A DNA stretch of 64,000 nucleotides, from the NCBI RefSeq assembly GCF_027596085.1, contig NC_072449.1, forward strand, positions 20,024,834 through 20,088,833. The letters are read 5' to 3'. This DNA is from Anoplopoma fimbria. Its lineage: Eukaryota; Chordata; Actinopteri; Perciformes; Anoplopomatidae. Made by a program: the position numbers and the translations under genes. This document shows positions 30,201 to 45,199 of this stretch, piece by piece. The notes under the pieces are model-generated. The model made no database searches. It saw only the letters and a list, made by a program, of their open reading frames with translations, and was not told where the DNA came from. Position 1 is the stretch's first letter; every line of letters starts with the position of its first letter.

Positions 30201-33200
30201 GACTCACCAGCAGCTGGATATTCAGCAGTCTAAACCTACTAGTGCCTTCTTCTGGAGGGACCCTGAGGCTCTTTCCCGTCTTACATCTAACGGCCGATCC
30301 CTGGCGGCCACGCAGGATGCTTGAAATTTGGTCTCGACTAAATGCCAGCTATCTAGCCTGCCATTGCTTCCCTGATAGTTTCCTCTGAAGAGGTTTAAAG
30401 GCCAGATGCCAGTGGCCCTCGACCCCAATGTCAGTTCACAGACGACGAAGGCTTTTTGATACAGCAGTGCACCGTATCAAAGGGAGGCTTGACATGAAGT
30501 CGACTTGATGGATGCCTATTTTCATGTTCCAATCGTGCCTCACCACAGACAGTTTATTCGTTTTGCCTGACAAAGCCAGCTTTTTCAGTTCAGGGTTCTT
30601 CCATTTGGACTCGCCCTCTCCCCACTAATGTTAAAAGACGCGTTGTCGAGGCCCTCTCACCCCTTCAGTCATTCAGCATGACCTTTTGACTGATTTGTGC
30701 TCCATCCCGGGTTCAGGCAGCCCAGGGGACTGCTCGGCTTCTCTCTCACTTTGCCCGGCTGGGTCTCAGGGTTAATATGGAGATGAGCTCTTGGAACCCC
30801 TCTCAGAGCATAACCTTAAATGATGTGGCTCTGGATCCAGTCGCTCTAAAGACTTGTCAGACAGGTGGTTGCCCTACATTCTCTTTCTTCACCTCTTGAG
30901 GTTCACGTTCCCTTGTTTGCTGTCACTGTGGCTTCTGCAGAGATGGCTGAACAGCTTTAACTTGGAAGCCAAGTGGCACAGGAAGATAAGGATGTCACAG
31001 AATGGCCTTCTCTCTCTCTCTCTCTCTCTATTCCCATGGATGAAAAGGGCATATCTTTCATGGGCTCCGTTCTATTCCCACGAGAGGCTGTCGCAACAGA
31101 TGCCTGCCTCTCAATTCCTTGTAACTCTGTTATTATGTCACCCAGTGTTAAAGCACTGGCTCTGGCAGTAAGTTAGGAGAAAGAAGAACCAGAGCTATAG
31201 TTGTAACTATGGTTGTACGAACTTCTGTCCTTAGTTAGTTACTCAGAACTGAGGTCATCCGAGATCACACGTGACTTTGTTGACATAAAGACTCGACCTG
31301 CGCGTGCGCCAGACGGAGGATATTCATTGTTAAAGCACTGCTGCCGGCGGTAATCAAGGCTACAAAGAACAGCACTCGCATCCGAAACGCTTGTTTTTAT
31401 TCAGATCATAGTAGGTATGTTCAACGACCCCATTCTTAATTAATAAACACCACCACAAATATCCAGTTTAGAGAAAGTGTGTTGGGACAAATACATTACA
31501 GGTGTATAATGCTTTTGGTGCACTAGTGTATATTTTATCAAACATCAATAAATTACACCAGTGTAATATCTAGCAAGAGAAAGCATCATGATATTAACTT
31601 ATTGATTTTTTACCCACACCTATGGTTAACTTCCTATGACACTTCAGACATGTCAGCTTTATTGATTTAATAACTCCAGTCATAGTATATTATCGTACAA
31701 CTGCTGATTCATATTGCAATTTGTTGGGCTGATGTATAGGTCACATGGTACAATTAAGCAATGTAGTACATTGTTTGAAAACGTAGAAACGTGATTAGAA
31801 ACATTTCCTTTTAACAAGGTTTAAATGTATCATTCACATTCTTTTGTGACCCTAATTTGAAAACAAAGCCCTTTAATTTATGACAATGAAAGTCTGTTCA
31901 AAAACAGTCAATACAGAAAATTCAAATGGGGATACTTACGAGTATTGGCAGTTCTTCTGAGCTCAGCTTTAACACTGGTCTGTCCTGAGGAGATGGCTTC
32001 TGTGGCCATTTTGCACATGTCCTGAAGAGGGGATTCACATTACAGAGGTTATGTAACCTCACAGTCTACTGCAGTGGCTTTGAAAAACATCCATTCAACA
32101 TGACTGCATTCACAATAATACTGGATATATACCAGAGGTATTTTGTTTGTACATGCCTGCACCAGCAAAGACAAATTACCATCATTTTCAACATTTCCAT
32201 ACTTCAGAACGTGAAACTGTTAAGTCTGATCTCACCTGCCTGTAGACCTGCTTGGCATGTTTAAGAATGGCAATGATGTCACCAATGACTGTTATGCCGA
32301 GGTCCATCATGATGTCTTTACTGAGGTCCATGAGCATGTTCTTGTGAATTCTGCAGTGACAAGAATAATCATATAACACTGTGTAATAATGTACTTCTGT
32401 TTGCTAGGTCTGGATCAAAGAAAAACAATATACATTATTTCCCATTAGTTCACAGCAACCAACTTCAAACAAATAAAGAGTTGCAAACAAAGTCACATGG
32501 AGTTAATAATTCACTGGACAGTTTTAATTCCATGAAAGCTGTCATAATCACCACTTGAATCAAAGGAATTACTGATTTGAATAAATGAAAATATCACATT
32601 ATCACAAAATGCTCTGGCTGTACCTTGTGGATAAATATAGATAAACAAGGAATAAAAGTCTAATCAGTTTATTTGTGATGACACTGCTTAGTTGATGAAA
32701 GGACAATTTATTGCGTTTCAGCTCAGTTCCAGTCTGATGTAATGGTGCAAAGGAAATTCCCATGATCGAGTTCATCAGTGTGGCTGAAGTGTACTATAAA
32801 AAGCTTTTGAAAAAGGAGCATTAGCTTACCTGTTGTCCACAAAGGAGACTGCATAAGTGACTGCAAGGCCAGCTGGGATCCCGGCATCTTTAAAAAACTG
32901 AATCCACTCCGAGGTGGCTAAAGAAAGAAAATGAGCAAAAACAGACCATGAGCAATGGTACAACATAAAGGATTTCATGAACACTCAGCCACTCCCATGT
33001 TATTAATTTCAGTTATAACAACTCTTATGTAGCAGTCTGCATCCAATGAGCACTTTGTCTAACATTCATTGCGTAGTGTATACAGTGTCAACAAATCAAA
33101 TGTTATATCTTCAGTACTTCTTTAGTCTGAGCAACAGTCTAAAAAAACTGAAGTCATAATTATATAAAACAGTCAAAAGCAGAAAGTGTACATATGTGGG

Positions 33201-34093
33201 AAGCTGAAACCAGTCACGGTTGGCATTTTTTTTTTTAAATATCCACTGAGCCATGATCTAAACTGGTAATACACTTTCTAATGGCCGTCAAACAAGTTAA
33301 TGGTCTCTGCAGTACTTGTGCCCATATGGACCTCTCAGTTAAACCTTTCTTTCTTAGTAAGAGGCAGACTTCAGTGGGAGAGGGGCTTGGCACTGAACAT
33401 GAGGTCTAATGCTGATCATGGCCAGCTGAGGGTTATTTAAAACACCACTAATGAAGCGTCCTGTAGCCTGAGTTACAGACACAGAGAGACGGGGGTGAAT
33501 GATTTGCAACAGCTGCCAGAACAATGGCTCCGTCCGACACGCTTTGACGTGGACGGCTGCACTCACAGCTACACAGAGACATCATGTTGCACTAAATAGC
33601 CTGACACGACGGAACCACAAATCAAAGCCAAACACTTTCAATCTAAAGGTGTGACCTCAGGTGGAACCGGACCGCGTGAAGACTGTACTTTAAGCCTCAC
33701 AGAGAGGACTCAGCGCCGGCTAGCTCACATTAGCATAGGACGATAACCGAGCTCAAAGAGCAAAGGGACAACCACCCAGTCCGCAACTCTCACCTGAGGC
33801 CAGTTAAAATAAAGGAATCTGAAATCACAGGTTTATGGGAACAATTCAAGTCCGCAAATGAGAACCATTTGTGTTAGCATTTAGCATTAGCATTAGGCTA
33901 TGATTGAGAAAGCGCTGCCGGCCATCTGAGTCTTTAACTGCGAAACAAACCCGGATGTAAAAGCTCCGGGCTCTGCTCTGAATTGATGCGACTACTAACT
34001 AAACAGAGAAATGCGTGAATATTTCAAATGTTGCACATCGGTAACGTTGGCTCGCCGGGCCTTTCTGTTCTCACCTGTTGTCACGGACGCCAT
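26692..34093 (-). CDS. C19orf47: C19orf47 homologue, SAM-like domain protein (eight exons)
   Basis: Spliced length is 1203 nt, about 400 residues, against about 420 in human. The start MASVTT is followed by ATSEWIQFFKDAGIPAGLAV, a SAM-like fold that continues to LMDLSKDIMMDLGITVIGD and IAILKHAKQVYRQ. This matches the N-terminal domain of human C19orf47, where the motif is thought to support protein-protein contacts. The rest is low complexity and presumably disordered. Conserved islands are the SRMI-like segment with RRPDNRLSVTVSN, a basic KRRRVTAEMEGKYIINMPKG block that may be a nuclear signal, and repeated short motifs: SVFARLG, GVFSRLG, SVLQRLG and SVFKRLG near the C terminus. All seven introns are GT-AG and close in phase. 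The protein has no established biochemical function. Confidence 0.93.
27372..27445 (-). CDS. C19orf47: C19orf47 exon 7
   Basis: Encodes RTSVFARLGAESKADTTTSN, matching the human RTSVFDRLGAETKADTTT block. The acceptor (ccttgaaaag) has a weak pyrimidine tract, but phase and homology fix it. Confidence 0.9.
28623..28772 (-). CDS. C19orf47: C19orf47 exon 6
   Basis: A 150-nt exon encoding the basic block VKRRRVTAEMEGKYIINMPK, nearly identical to human, then ARTRRILAQQVKKG. Phase 1 at both ends. Confidence 0.93.
28896..29021 (-). CDS. C19orf47: C19orf47 exon 5
   Basis: A 126-nt exon encoding RMIANALSNDSPPATPARRP, then NRLSVTVSNMQANKSGKA. It matches the human segment after the SAM-like domain. Confidence 0.92.
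29022..31939 (-). other. C19orf47 intron 5, largely occupied by a dead retroelement
   Basis: The intron spans 2.9 kb, and roughly half of it (about 29930-31180 or beyond) is the plus-strand reverse-transcriptase wreck described separately. A short TATAAA-containing stretch (29455-29465) and the open frame beginning at 29467 show no similarity I recognise. Confidence 0.6.
29930..31390 (+). mobile_element. Degraded DIRS-like retrotransposon fragment (reverse transcriptase/RNase H region)
   Basis: Broken coding is visible on the plus strand in several frames. At 30500-30625 one frame gives DLMDAYFHVPIVPHHRQFIR, an in-frame stop, then FQFRVLPFGLALSP, the fingers/palm signature of DIRS-type reverse transcriptases. 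At about 30735-30830 a frame gives SHFARLGLRVNMEMSS. At about 30940-30985 comes RWLNSFNLEAKWHRKIR, typical of the DIRS region after the RT. The YLDD-type catalytic segment is missing, apparently deleted between about 30625 and 30720. Stops and frame changes make it non-functional. It is antisense to its host gene. The right boundary is uncertain. Confidence 0.75.
31940..32021 (-). CDS. C19orf47: C19orf47 exon 4
   Basis: Encodes DMCKMATEAISSGQTSVKAE then LRRTANT; acceptor cctcttcag, donor ACTC|gtaagt. It corresponds to the human DMCKAATES segment. Confidence 0.9.
32236..32350 (-). CDS. C19orf47: C19orf47 exon 3 (second half of SAM-like domain)
   Basis: Encodes IHKNMLMDLSKDIMMDLGIT then VIGDIIAILKHAKQVYRQ, nearly identical to human. 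Acceptor cactgcag, donor CAG|gtgaga. Confidence 0.95.
32351..32829 (-). other. C19orf47 intron 3-2 interval, nothing seen
   Basis: AT-rich intronic sequence with no repeat or motif I could identify. Confidence 0.6.
32830..32917 (-). CDS. C19orf47: C19orf47 exon 2 (first half of SAM-like domain)
   Basis: Encodes ATSEWIQFFKDAGIPAGLAV then TYAVSFVDN. Donor AACAG|gtaagc. Confidence 0.95.
32918..34074 (-). other. C19orf47 intron 1, nothing seen
   Basis: A 1.2 kb first intron. Its gene-proximal end is GC-richer, consistent with the CpG-rich promoter. I found no repeat element. Confidence 0.55.
34075..34093 (-). CDS. C19orf47: C19orf47 exon 1 (start codon)
   Basis: A 19-nt coding piece, MASVTT plus one base, with donor ACAG|gtgaga. 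The context aacATGG has A at -3 and G at +4, a strong initiation context. It matches the human start, which reads SVTMATSEW. Confidence 0.9.
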
Positions 34094-34190
34094 GTTTACA
34101 ACAAATGTTCGGTGACGTCAGCCACATCCGGACAGCGCGCTCTGCTCCTGTGACGTCACTTCCGCCTGAAACCAGCAGAAGCGCTTGTGG
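34094..34190 (-). promoter_or_regulatory. C19orf47: C19orf47 core promoter with two CRE palindromes and ETS sites
   Basis: Perfect TGACGTCA cyclic-AMP response elements lie at 34113-34120 and 34151-34158, start-to-start spacing 38 bases. CCGGA/TTCCG cores for ETS factors sit beside each (34128-34132 and 34161-34164). There is no TATA box. CRE plus ETS without TATA is typical of housekeeping promoters. Confidence 0.75.
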
Positions 34191-34488
34191 AGTTATACAT
34201 GTGTGGACGCTAGAGAGCGACACAGACCAAGAACTGACGCACAGCACCATGAGCAGAAACTCATGACCACATAACCAAAGTCAAAGTCAAGCTAACTTTG
34301 ACAAACGACTAAAATTAAGTCATTTATCATTTAAATGTTTAGATATTAAACATTCTGTAGGCTACCTATTTACAAATGTATGCTACTTTATAGGTCTACA
34401 CCACATTTCAGAGGGAAATATTGTACTTTTTACTCCACTTCATCTATTTGGCAATTACGAAGGAACAATATATTTTAAAATTAAAATA

Positions 34489-34717
34489 TACAGTACCAGT
34501 TAAAAGTTTCTTCTCATTCAACTACTTTGAAGAATCTAAAATATAAAACATATTCTGGTTTGTTGAGCATTTGTTTGTTTACCACATAATTCCATATGTG
34601 TTCCTTCATAGTTTGGATGTCTTCAATATTAATCGACAATGTAGAAAAAAGTAAAAATAAAAATAAAGAAAAACCATTGAATGAGAAGGTGTGTCCAAAC
34701 TTTTGACTGGTACTGTA
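34489..34717. mobile_element. Complete Tc1/mariner-type MITE (about 229 bp)
   Basis: It begins tacagtaccagttaaaagtt and ends caaacttttgactggtactg followed by ta, near-perfect terminal inverted repeats of about 20 bases bordered by TA. Inside, cttctcattcaa and ttgaatgagaag extend the inversion. The interior (accacataattccatatgtg) matches a sequence I know as one of the most widespread short elements in fish. It is noncoding. Confidence 0.85.
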
Positions 34718-37400
34718 TGGATTTGCTTATAAGATAAGATAAGATAAGATAATCCTTGCAAATTTGCATATATGATGCTATGTCGTGCTGTATACTACAA
34801 ATTATCTTAAATTGGCTCCATGTTTACTAGCGACAATATTAAAATCCTCTTCCATGTAATTATAAGTGATAAAAACAGAATAATATAATATTTTATAATA
34901 AGGTAAAGCAGAGGGGAAATATAAAGTCAGGTGATAAACTTGCTTATAAATAGGTTCTGCCAACTTTGGTTTGCAGGACTGTTCATACTGAGTGAATTGT
35001 TTTCTAACATTCTGAAGAACTGTGGCCTTTTCACAATTTTAAGGCTTAACAATAATGAATCAAGAAAAATAATCAGCCGATTAAAAGGTGAAAATAATTG
35101 TTAGTGTCAGTCCTAAAAATATACAAATGCAATCACTTTCCAGATCCATGCTAACCTCCTGCAGTCTCAGCTCAAAAAAACTGATAGTAATGACTTTAGA
35201 AAAAAAAACATGCAAAAGTACAAAGAGTGCAATGAAGGTCAAGCATTTCAACTTGAGAGACATGTACCTTATAATATGTTGTTTATTTATGTAATTTCTT
35301 CACAAATTGTAAAAGAATGGCGTAAGGTCAAACCATAAAGGAGACAGCCCCTCCAGCTTTTGCAGTCTAGAAACTGAGAAAAAACCTCTACAATGTAAAC
35401 CTTTATAGAACACCATAAAGGGAAAGAAGCTGAAATATGGACATAGAAGATCAGAGACTTTAAAAACGAGACAGGGCAAATTTGGCATACACTTTGGTCC
35501 TTTTCAAGTTAAAATCAAGTTATAAAAATAAGTAAACAGTTATTATAGTGATGTGCAGAAAACTTGTTAGTTATGTCAAATTATACACACTGAAAAAATA
35601 CACAATTTGATATAAAAGCACCTTCATGAAGTTATGTAATTATCTATACGCCCTAAATCATATATGTCCTTTGAATCTGACAATGTCACATCTTTCTTTG
35701 GACTTTTAACTACTGTAACCTCAACATGTATATCACATATCTTCTTCTTTTTCAAATGTGAAAAAATTCCAACCTTTTCTTCCAGTCAAAGAAATACAGA
35801 TTAAACAGAGACAAAAAAAAATGATGAAACATTGATCAGAGGGATGGATCAGAAAATAAGCACATGCTTTTTAAAACGACAAACCTTGTGTCTCTGCACG
35901 TCACTAATAAATTAAAAACATTTTTAGGATAAATTGTAACACCATTTCGTCATGAAGATCAAACTCAAAAAGTTGCAATAAGTATTAAGGATAACGTTTA
36001 ATATTGTAACAAAAATTGATAGTTTAAGCAATATATCATCACACTTGACATAAAGTAGCAGTCAGTTTGATCACTGCATGATTGGCTACATTATGTTTAT
36101 CCAAGAGGATAATAAGTATTGCATTTCATACCAGGGAGAATATGGAATATGAGTGTATATGGGACATGTGTAAAAATAGAAATACATACTGTAGCAACAT
36201 TCACCTCAACATAGAAAAATAGGAAAGCTCTTGTTCGGATTACAATAACGTAGCCATTGTACAGTACAAGTAATTTTCAGTTTCTCTGTTTTATAACTGG
36301 TAGATAAATATTTCTCTTTTTTCTTTTATGTCACCTTTTTTCAAATTATCAGCAACTCATTTGTGATTTGGAACTTACAGAAAACAAATGATTTAAAGGA
36401 AATTCAATGAAACCCAAGGCATAGAAATTAGATGAGAGAATGAGTCCAATATGTTGTGTGGTGATCTGGGGCATAAGTGTGGAGTGCAAGTTCAGTACAA
36501 AGGCCCTCTGAGATCTGTTTATCACACTTAGAGATGGAGCAGGCAATTGATATTAAACCATAATGAAATCACAGAGTGATTACTGGGCTCTCAGAGCTTC
36601 AGCTGCTAGGAATCCACTGTGTAATTGGCCTCCATTCTGAATTAAACGTCCTGATGAGACAAGCAGTGCGTTCATTTGTCTGGAGCCTCAACAGGAATGT
36701 GTAACCTTCTGCCATACAATGTGAAACTGCCTCGCCATCATACGATAAGTAGCACCACAAAAACCTATATACATGAGAACTATTGAATATGTTTTATGCT
36801 TATTCTGACAACAGAACATATTCTCATCACATTTGCATTTAGAGGGAAATCAAAAGGCCTCTCCGACATCTGTACAAACACAGTTCTTATTCAACATTTA
36901 AAACAATGAGGTCTGCCCATTTTCTGACCACCAAGAGCCACCTTTAGACCATTAATCTAGTCGTTGTTTTTTGAATAAACATATTTATTTATTGAAAATA
37001 AAGCTTCTTATCCAGCAAATACAATCACAAGAAATGTTAATCTCAATTAGACAACAATATTTGTTTGAGTACAAGAATGGATTAACATGATAATGTTCAT
37101 ATCAAGGCTAAAACTGCAGTTATCCTTTAGACACATGTTTCAGTTAGGAAATAACAATGTTATTGAGTGATATGTTTCTACTGGACAGAAATGCATACTT
37201 AAATGAAACAGTTAAGTCATTATGTTTTAGTCCGAACACTTTTAATATGTGTATTGACATTCAGACACACTATTTTTTTCCTCATTTTGGATCTGCTAAG
37301 GATCAAGTGGCATTAAGGTGTCAGTAGCTTTGGGACAGACCTCACAGAGAAAAAACAAACAAAACAAAAGGCGTAACCACAACCTTCTAACATCGTAAAT
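34718..37400. other. AT-rich intergenic DNA
   Basis: No gene, RNA or clear transposon seen. A short (ATAAG)n run lies at 34734-34753. Numerous short open frames are random. Confidence 0.6.
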
Positions 37401-39723
37401 ATAAACATATGTTAAATGTAACTTGGATAGTGCTTTATATTGTCTATAAAACATAAATACACCTTGATAGAGGCAATGACATCGTGCTTCATGGGACAGG
37501 GCAGTACTTTAAATTTAATATATATTTTTTTGAGTTCCTTTAGAAAAATATTCATTTCAAAACTAAACCTCAGTAACTTTTTATCTTGTTCTTCATTGAC
37601 AAAAATATTCCATTTAGATCTTCAGACATTCATACTCTACAATCATGGTACATACACTTATATATACATATACCTGTATATGTGTATGTGCATATAGATT
37701 TATAATTAGATTATTTTTTGTTGTGCACAACATGCCTCCAAAGTTGCCAAATGAAAATACGACAAAATAATGAAACAATAGTTACGATGCAATAATAATA
37801 GTAACAGTAATGAGAAAATCACCAGATAAAAAACAAAACAAGAAACGGCAACGGCAGTGAAAGCAGAGGTCAATGCAAAAACAATCAAACACACAAACAA
37901 ACATAAACATTAAAATATATATAACAATTCTCACTCAAACATACAGAAAACAAATTGTACAAATTCACAGGCAAAGAAAAGGACGCTCACTCCACGACAT
38001 CAGACCACACGTTCTCCTCTTTTGTTTCCGGGTCCTGCTTTGCTCTCAATCGCCACATCAACCTCAATAAAGAAAGAAATAAACGGGCCAGGGGCCTCAG
38101 AGTGGACGCACTCACAATAAATGCACCCCAACCTTGTCTCCGCTGAGAGAACAGGGGGAGGTACAGAGACCACTGAGCCCAGATGTTTAGAGGTTGTCTG
38201 AATCACTACAAAAAAGGTCACTCCTCTAAATAAAGGCATCGGTTCACATCTGATTGATTCTGAGCAAAACACAGAGCTGATGTGCTGCAACAAAACGTCT
38301 ATCTCCAGTTCAGAGACTTAAAAGGGATGGTGTGAATATACGCATGTAGGCCCAGGGGGATGAGGCTCTGTGGTATGGAGATGGTTTTACTGAGGCCTCC
38401 CTTCCACACAGTTTGCAAAAGCAGGGTTTTTTTTCTTTCTTTTTTGGCTTTGTTTTCAACATTTGGCTCTTTCTGCATTTTCAACATTTGGTTCTGAATG
38501 GACGGTCAGGACGGGAGTCATCCTCTTTATCCATCACCTCTCCATTTGAGTCCGTCCAGCTTGGTTTGCCTTTCTTCCTCCCTTCCTGCTAAACATCTTG
38601 CATCCTCACTTTTAAACCGGCATCACAACACAAGGCGTGTCTAATTTTCATTGTGTGGACATTGAAAAATGGCTCAGCAGAAGACAGTGGCGTCTGTCTT
38701 GCATTTTGCATTTTATCAATTATGCGTTTATGTGCGCACGTGAAGCTATTTAGCTGCTGTTCACGAGGGATCCGATTTGAGCAATGCGCTCCAAAAAAGG
38801 TTTCTTCCTTATGGGGGGTTGTGTCCATGTCCTTGTATGAGAAGGTGGAAAAGGGCGTGTTAGTTGGGCCGTCATTCACTCAAGGTCCCAAGGGCTGGAG
38901 GGGGTCTTCGGGCTCTCGTGGGTTGAAGACTTCAGAGAGAGGGAGAAACACAGAGACAGAAGAGGAGAAACAGATGGGCAGAGATGGGTCGCATGGCAGG
39001 TAGGCAGACGGCAGAAGATTAAAAAAACAAAACAAAAAAACGAGAGAGGACAGCAGAAGATTTAGTCGACAATGCGACACTCAGATCCCCGACTGGCCAA
39101 GTCCAAGCAGCAAAATGAAGAAGCAGAGGGTAGTCGAGCAGATGAAAGGTTAGAGGTGAGCGAGAAATCAGCAGTCTGTCTCCAACAAGAAAAGACCCCG
39201 AACAGAAGTGTCCTTCGTGCCAATTTCTGATCTGCACAAATACATTCAGCGAGAGTAAGAAGCGAGAAAAAGGATGGAAAAGGATGAGAGCAAGAGCACT
39301 GGAAAAGTCAACCGACAGAGGGAACAAGGTGGGGGCACTGGTGCTTGTTGGAATGTAAAGCTGGTCTATGGTACTTACTCAATGTGCTGTTTTGTATTCA
39401 TCTTTTTATTCTCAGCACCTAAGATTTGCAACTTGGACACGAGTTTGTAACTCAGTTTGTATTCACTTATCTTGTCCAGTTGCAGGAATTCTAATAACAC
39501 AAAACAAGAAATTATTTATGTATCGGTGTCAAAGGTTAGATATAATGTAACTATCTGTATGGCTCTTGTTTGGAATGCATGAATGTGTAAACTTTAACCC
39601 AATCAGAAAACAAACGATTGGTTCTTTTCTCCCAATCTGTGAGACTGATGCCTCGGGCCTCTACTTCCAACGAGTGTAATGTACGTGCTTGTTGATATGT
39701 GTGTGCGTGTGTCTGTCGGTCAG
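37401..39723 (-). other. fosb: Presumed fosb 3'UTR and flank
   Basis: This lies directly downstream of the fosb stop codon. Mammalian FOSB has a long 3'UTR, so at least part should be transcribed. A candidate AATAAA (gene strand) lies at 39410-39405, 314 bases past the stop. I could not show which signal is used and found no clustered AUUUA instability motifs that I would rely on. Confidence 0.4.
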
Positions 39724-43785
<4,062 letters not shown>

Positions 43786-43939
43786 GGAGAGGCTTAATCC
43801 TGTTCCCCGCGTTACTGGGGAAAGCGTCCCAAATGCAATCTGATTAAAAGTCCTCTCGTTTTTGCTTTAAATCCTCGGAGCGCTTTCTTTTATCGGCTAT
43901 AGATCCATGAAGTCCGCCCGAGGAATGTCAGAGGAGGTT

Positions 43940-44106
43940 AGAGAGTATTACGGTGCACAGTAGCAGATCTGCTCTTATGAATGGATCCATCCTCCTCGAG
44001 TATAACCAGGGCATTTCTAGCTTTTAAGTCCCGCCTCGGAGTTCCGCTGACGTACATGCCCATATTTGTGCTTTGGTGTTGTGTTTGGTATCCTTGGTGA
44101 CGTTGA
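43940..44106 (-). promoter_or_regulatory. fosb: fosb promoter: SRE/FAP module, CRE-like sites, TATA-like boxes
   Basis: On the gene strand ACAAATATGG (44069-44060, one mismatch to the CArG box) is followed after five bases by TACGTCAGC (44054-44046). The FOS promoter has the same plan: CCATATTAGG, five bases, TGCGTCAGC. A further CRE-like TGACGTTG lies at 44098-44105. TTAAAA (44027-44022) and CATTCATAAGAG (about 43983-43972, compare FOS CATTCATAAAAC) are TATA candidates. It predicts serum- and cAMP-inducible immediate-early expression. Confidence 0.7.
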
Positions 44107-44745
44107 GGGAATCCCTCTCCCACTGAAATGGACCAGAAGCTCACCTCGCCGACGGATAATAATAGATGGTTTTTTTTAATAATATCCCAGGCAGGAGAGA
44201 TTTCTCACCGTCTGACAATTTCTGAGAGGAAATTTCAGAAACTTTAGAGTGATAAATATGGAAAATATCTATTTAGGACCTCATGAGTCTATCTAGACCG
44301 GGACCTTGTTGGCTATACGTCAATGGAGACATAACTAATCCTACTATGGATACCTATCTATGAGCATTTGAGGGGTGTTGTTGTGATCACACATGTGCAC
44401 TTTAACATGCTTAGTGAGTCTGTTACTGGCTGAGGCTGTACAGAGGACATGATCCAGTGAGTCTGAACATGTATAGCCTATAGGGCTTGATTTTAACCTG
44501 GAAAACACCAGAAGATATATACACAAGGGCTTATTGCAGCACAAACTAAATCGCTCCGGTGTGGAACCCCGCCAGGCATGCAAGGGAAACCCTGCTGTGA
44601 AGTTTCTCAGGACACGCCCTCGGGAGTCCTGTCTCGAGGAAAGCCTCCTTTCAGTCTGAACCGTCTGAACACTCCCTAGAGTCAGGAGTGGTGCCAATTA
44701 CACTATGGATTTAACAGTATAATCATTTCCAAATGCACCCAATCT
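44107..44745. other. Distal fosb upstream flank, nothing certain
   Basis: A weak CArG-like CCATATTTAT occurs on the gene strand near 44262. No gene or clear repeat is otherwise seen. Confidence 0.5.
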
Positions 44746-45125
44746 TTCCCCTTAGATTAACTATAGATGTACATCTATTTACATAACTATAGATGTACAT
44801 CTATTTACATAACTATAGATGTACATCTATTTACATAACTATAGATGTACATCTATTTACATAACTATAGATGTACATCTATTTACATCTATAGATTACA
44901 TACTATAGATGTAATCTATTTACATAACTATAGATGTAAATCTATTTACATAACTATAGATGTACATCTATTTACATAACTATAGATGTACATCTAACTA
45001 TAGATGTACATCTATTTACATAACTATAGATGTACATCTATTTACATAACTATAGATGTACATCTATTTACATAACTATAGATGTACATCTATTTACATA
45101 ACTATAGATGTAAATCTAAGGGGAA
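44746..45125. repeat. Palindromic 26-bp minisatellite bounded by inverted repeats
   Basis: About 13 copies of a 26-base unit, taactatagatgtacatcta plus tttaca, fill 44759-45112. Each unit contains the perfect 16-base palindrome ATAGATGTACATCTAT. The array is bordered by ttccccttagatt (44746-44758) and its exact inverse aatctaaggggaa (45113-45125). A few units are truncated or carry GTAAAT instead of GTACAT. It has no coding capacity. Confidence 0.9.
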
Positions 45126-45199
45126 TATTTTAGTGTAGGTCACACAGCAGCCTCATTCAACCCAATGAAAAAACAACATAGTATGGTAAACAGTGTAAT

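Noticed and set aside
30854..31171. Plus-strand open frame as an independent gene
   Set aside because: It contains the RWLNSFNLEAKWHRK remnant of a dead retroelement and runs through a (CT)n tract; not a host gene.
44746..45125. CRISPR-like array
   Set aside because: The units are contiguous palindromic tandem repeats without unique spacers, and the genome is vertebrate.
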